Assembly: GCA_022071955.1 (NCBI GenBank)
Contig: JAJVIM010000006.1
Span: 58,924-122,923 of the forward strand
Direction: 5' to 3'
DNA: 64,000 bases
From: Anaerolineae bacterium
GTDB taxonomy: Bacteria > Chloroflexota > Anaerolineae > 4572-78 > J111
The notes beneath the pieces are model-generated. The model ran no database searches. It saw only the letters and a program-made list of their open reading frames with translations, and had not been told where the DNA came from. Below are positions 63,073-64,000 of the stretch, piece by piece; positions within the stretch are counted from its first letter, which is position 1, and each line of letters begins with the position of its first letter. The position numbers were made by a program, and so were the translations under genes.

Positions 63073-64000
63073 TTGACTGTAAAAAGCGATGCCGTTCAGA
63101 AAAAATTTAGCCTCGATACGCCCATCTTTTCCGCGCTGGTGCTCAACTGGGAGCTGGTGCTCTACGGGGTTATCCTGATTGCCGCCATTTTTACCCGCTT
63201 TTACATTTTGGGCGCGCGGGTAATGAGCCACGATGAAAGCCTGCACACGCTTTATTCCTGGAATTTGTATTCCGGCAAAGGCTACCAGCACGACCCGCTG
63301 ATGCACGGGCCGTCGCTCTTTCACATTACCGCGTTGATGTACTTTTTGTTTGGCGACAGCGATTTTTCGGCGCGGATTGGGCCGGCGATCTTTGGCGTGG
63401 CGATGGTCATTTTGCCTTACTGGTTCAGGCCGTGGTTAGGGCGGCTGGGCGCGCTGGCCACCTCGGTTATGATTCTTATTTCGCCGGGGTTAATGTATTA
63501 CAGTCGTTACATTCGCCACGATACTTTTCTGGACTTTTTCACCCTGCTGATGATTCTGGCGTTCTTCCAGTATATGCGCACCCGCGCCGGCCGCTGGCTG
63601 TATATTGGCGCGATGGGGGTGGCGCTGATGCTGGCCACCATGGAGGCAGCCTACATTCACGGCTTTATTGGGGTAACGTTCATCGCTCTGGCTTTGTTAT
63701 GGGAAGCGCTATCCATCCCCCGGCGGCGTCTCATCAACTACAGCTTGCTCGGCGTGGCTACCCTGGTGCTGGCCCTGGCGGCCTACGGCGAGTTTTTTGC
63801 TGCCGTACCTGACCCCGCCGCCGGATTTAACCTGTTTGCCCATATTGATGCCCTGGTATCGCTAGCCATTGCCCTGGTGGGCGCGGTCATCATCCAACCC
63901 GGCATCGACCGCCAACGGCAGCCGGTCAATCAATTTATCAACAATGTGCTGTTAGCCAAAAAAGAGTTGGGCTGGGCCGTGCTAGCCGCGCTTATTGTTT
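63073..64000 (+). CDS. Agl23-like flippase-associated membrane protein (3' end outside window)
   Basis: An open frame of at least 309 codons running off the window, starting at TTG 63073 with GAGG seven bases ahead. The N-terminal motif MSHDESLHTLYSWNLYSGKG and then YQHDPLMHGP are the signature of the Agl23 (flippase activity-associated) family found in Chloroflexi and archaea. About seven membrane segments are visible. In archaea the family is linked by gene context to protein N-glycosylation; the mechanism is not settled. There is no ATG in frame near the start, which makes the gene easy to miss. Confidence 0.9.
   Translation, partial: MTVKSDAVQKKFSLDTPIFSALVLNWELVLYGVILIAAIFTRFYILGARVMSHDESLHTLYSWNLYSGKGYQHDPLMHGPSLFHITALMYFLFGDSDFSARIGPAIFGVAMVILPYWFRPWLGRLGALATSVMILISPGLMYYSRYIRHDTFLDFFTLLMILAFFQYMRTRAGRWLYIGAMGVALMLATMEAAYIHGFIGVTFIALALLWEALSIPRRRLINYSLLGVATLVLALAAYGEFFAAVPDPAAGFNLFAHIDALVSLAIALVGAVIIQPGIDRQRQPVNQFINNVLLAKKELGWAVLAALIV

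Overview
The window looks like chromosome from a Chloroflexota bacterium, most likely Anaerolineae-like. The basis is protein content, not a search: membrane proteins of the YYY (DUF2298) and Agl23 types, which are typical of Chloroflexi and archaea; several kinase, FHA and Thr/Pro-rich anchored proteins; and many GTG and TTG starts with strong Shine-Dalgarno (SD) sites. Coding density is high and both strands are used. No phage, IS transposase or CRISPR array was seen.

Layout. 1-7.6 kb: end of a membrane protein, a Ser/Thr kinase, an FHA-winged-helix regulator, an oligopeptide-type binding lipoprotein, a receiver-GAF-histidine kinase, a ComB-like phosphatase and a methyltransferase. 7.6-13.6 kb (minus strand): a peptide-type ABC importer whose binding protein carries a LysM-like domain and whose two ATPases are fused. 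13.9-18.8 kb: a glycine betaine-type importer with a tandem-duplicated permease and a binding protein on the opposite strand. 18.9-24 kb: acetyltransferase, dihaem cytochrome c, glutamine amidotransferase, SDR, thioesterase and slipin. 24.3-26.2 kb: a LysM glycoside-hydrolase-like protein. 26.2-30.7 kb (minus): SulP-STAS-rhodanese transporter, glpX, then infC-rpmI-rplT, where infC appears to start at a non-standard codon. 30.8-40.9 kb: orphan ABC ATPase, anchored Thr/Pro protein, ferritin, acetamidase/formamidase with a MoaD-like partner, a surface repeat protein, a DtxR-type regulator and a kinase-FHA-BNR protein. 41.1-45.9 kb: a nitrogen-assimilation block of ANTAR regulator, leader with terminator, amtB, an unknown gene and glnA. 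46-64 kb: FemAB-like protein, tRNA-Gln, two YYY proteins, a stand-alone gyrase A C-terminal domain, an isochorismatase-like hydrolase, a glnE-like gene with two ACT domains inserted between its nucleotidyltransferase halves, and GT39/Agl23-type membrane proteins running off the end.

The most interesting system is nitrogen control. Three parts fit together: an ANTAR antiterminator beside an amtB leader that holds a strong terminator; an unknown protein where a PII gene would often sit between amtB and glnA; and a GS adenylyltransferase carrying GlnD-like ACT domains. My inference is that glutamine may be sensed directly by the adenylyltransferase.

The second notable pattern is a family of period-7 repeat arrays ending in a conserved spacer plus SD (close to CCTATTTTCAAGGGAGT). 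They sit directly before five start codons and also recur without genes. Related heptad-like DNA occurs in frame inside a 1595-residue membrane protein. Other dispersed palindromes and MITE-like elements fill most of the longer gaps.
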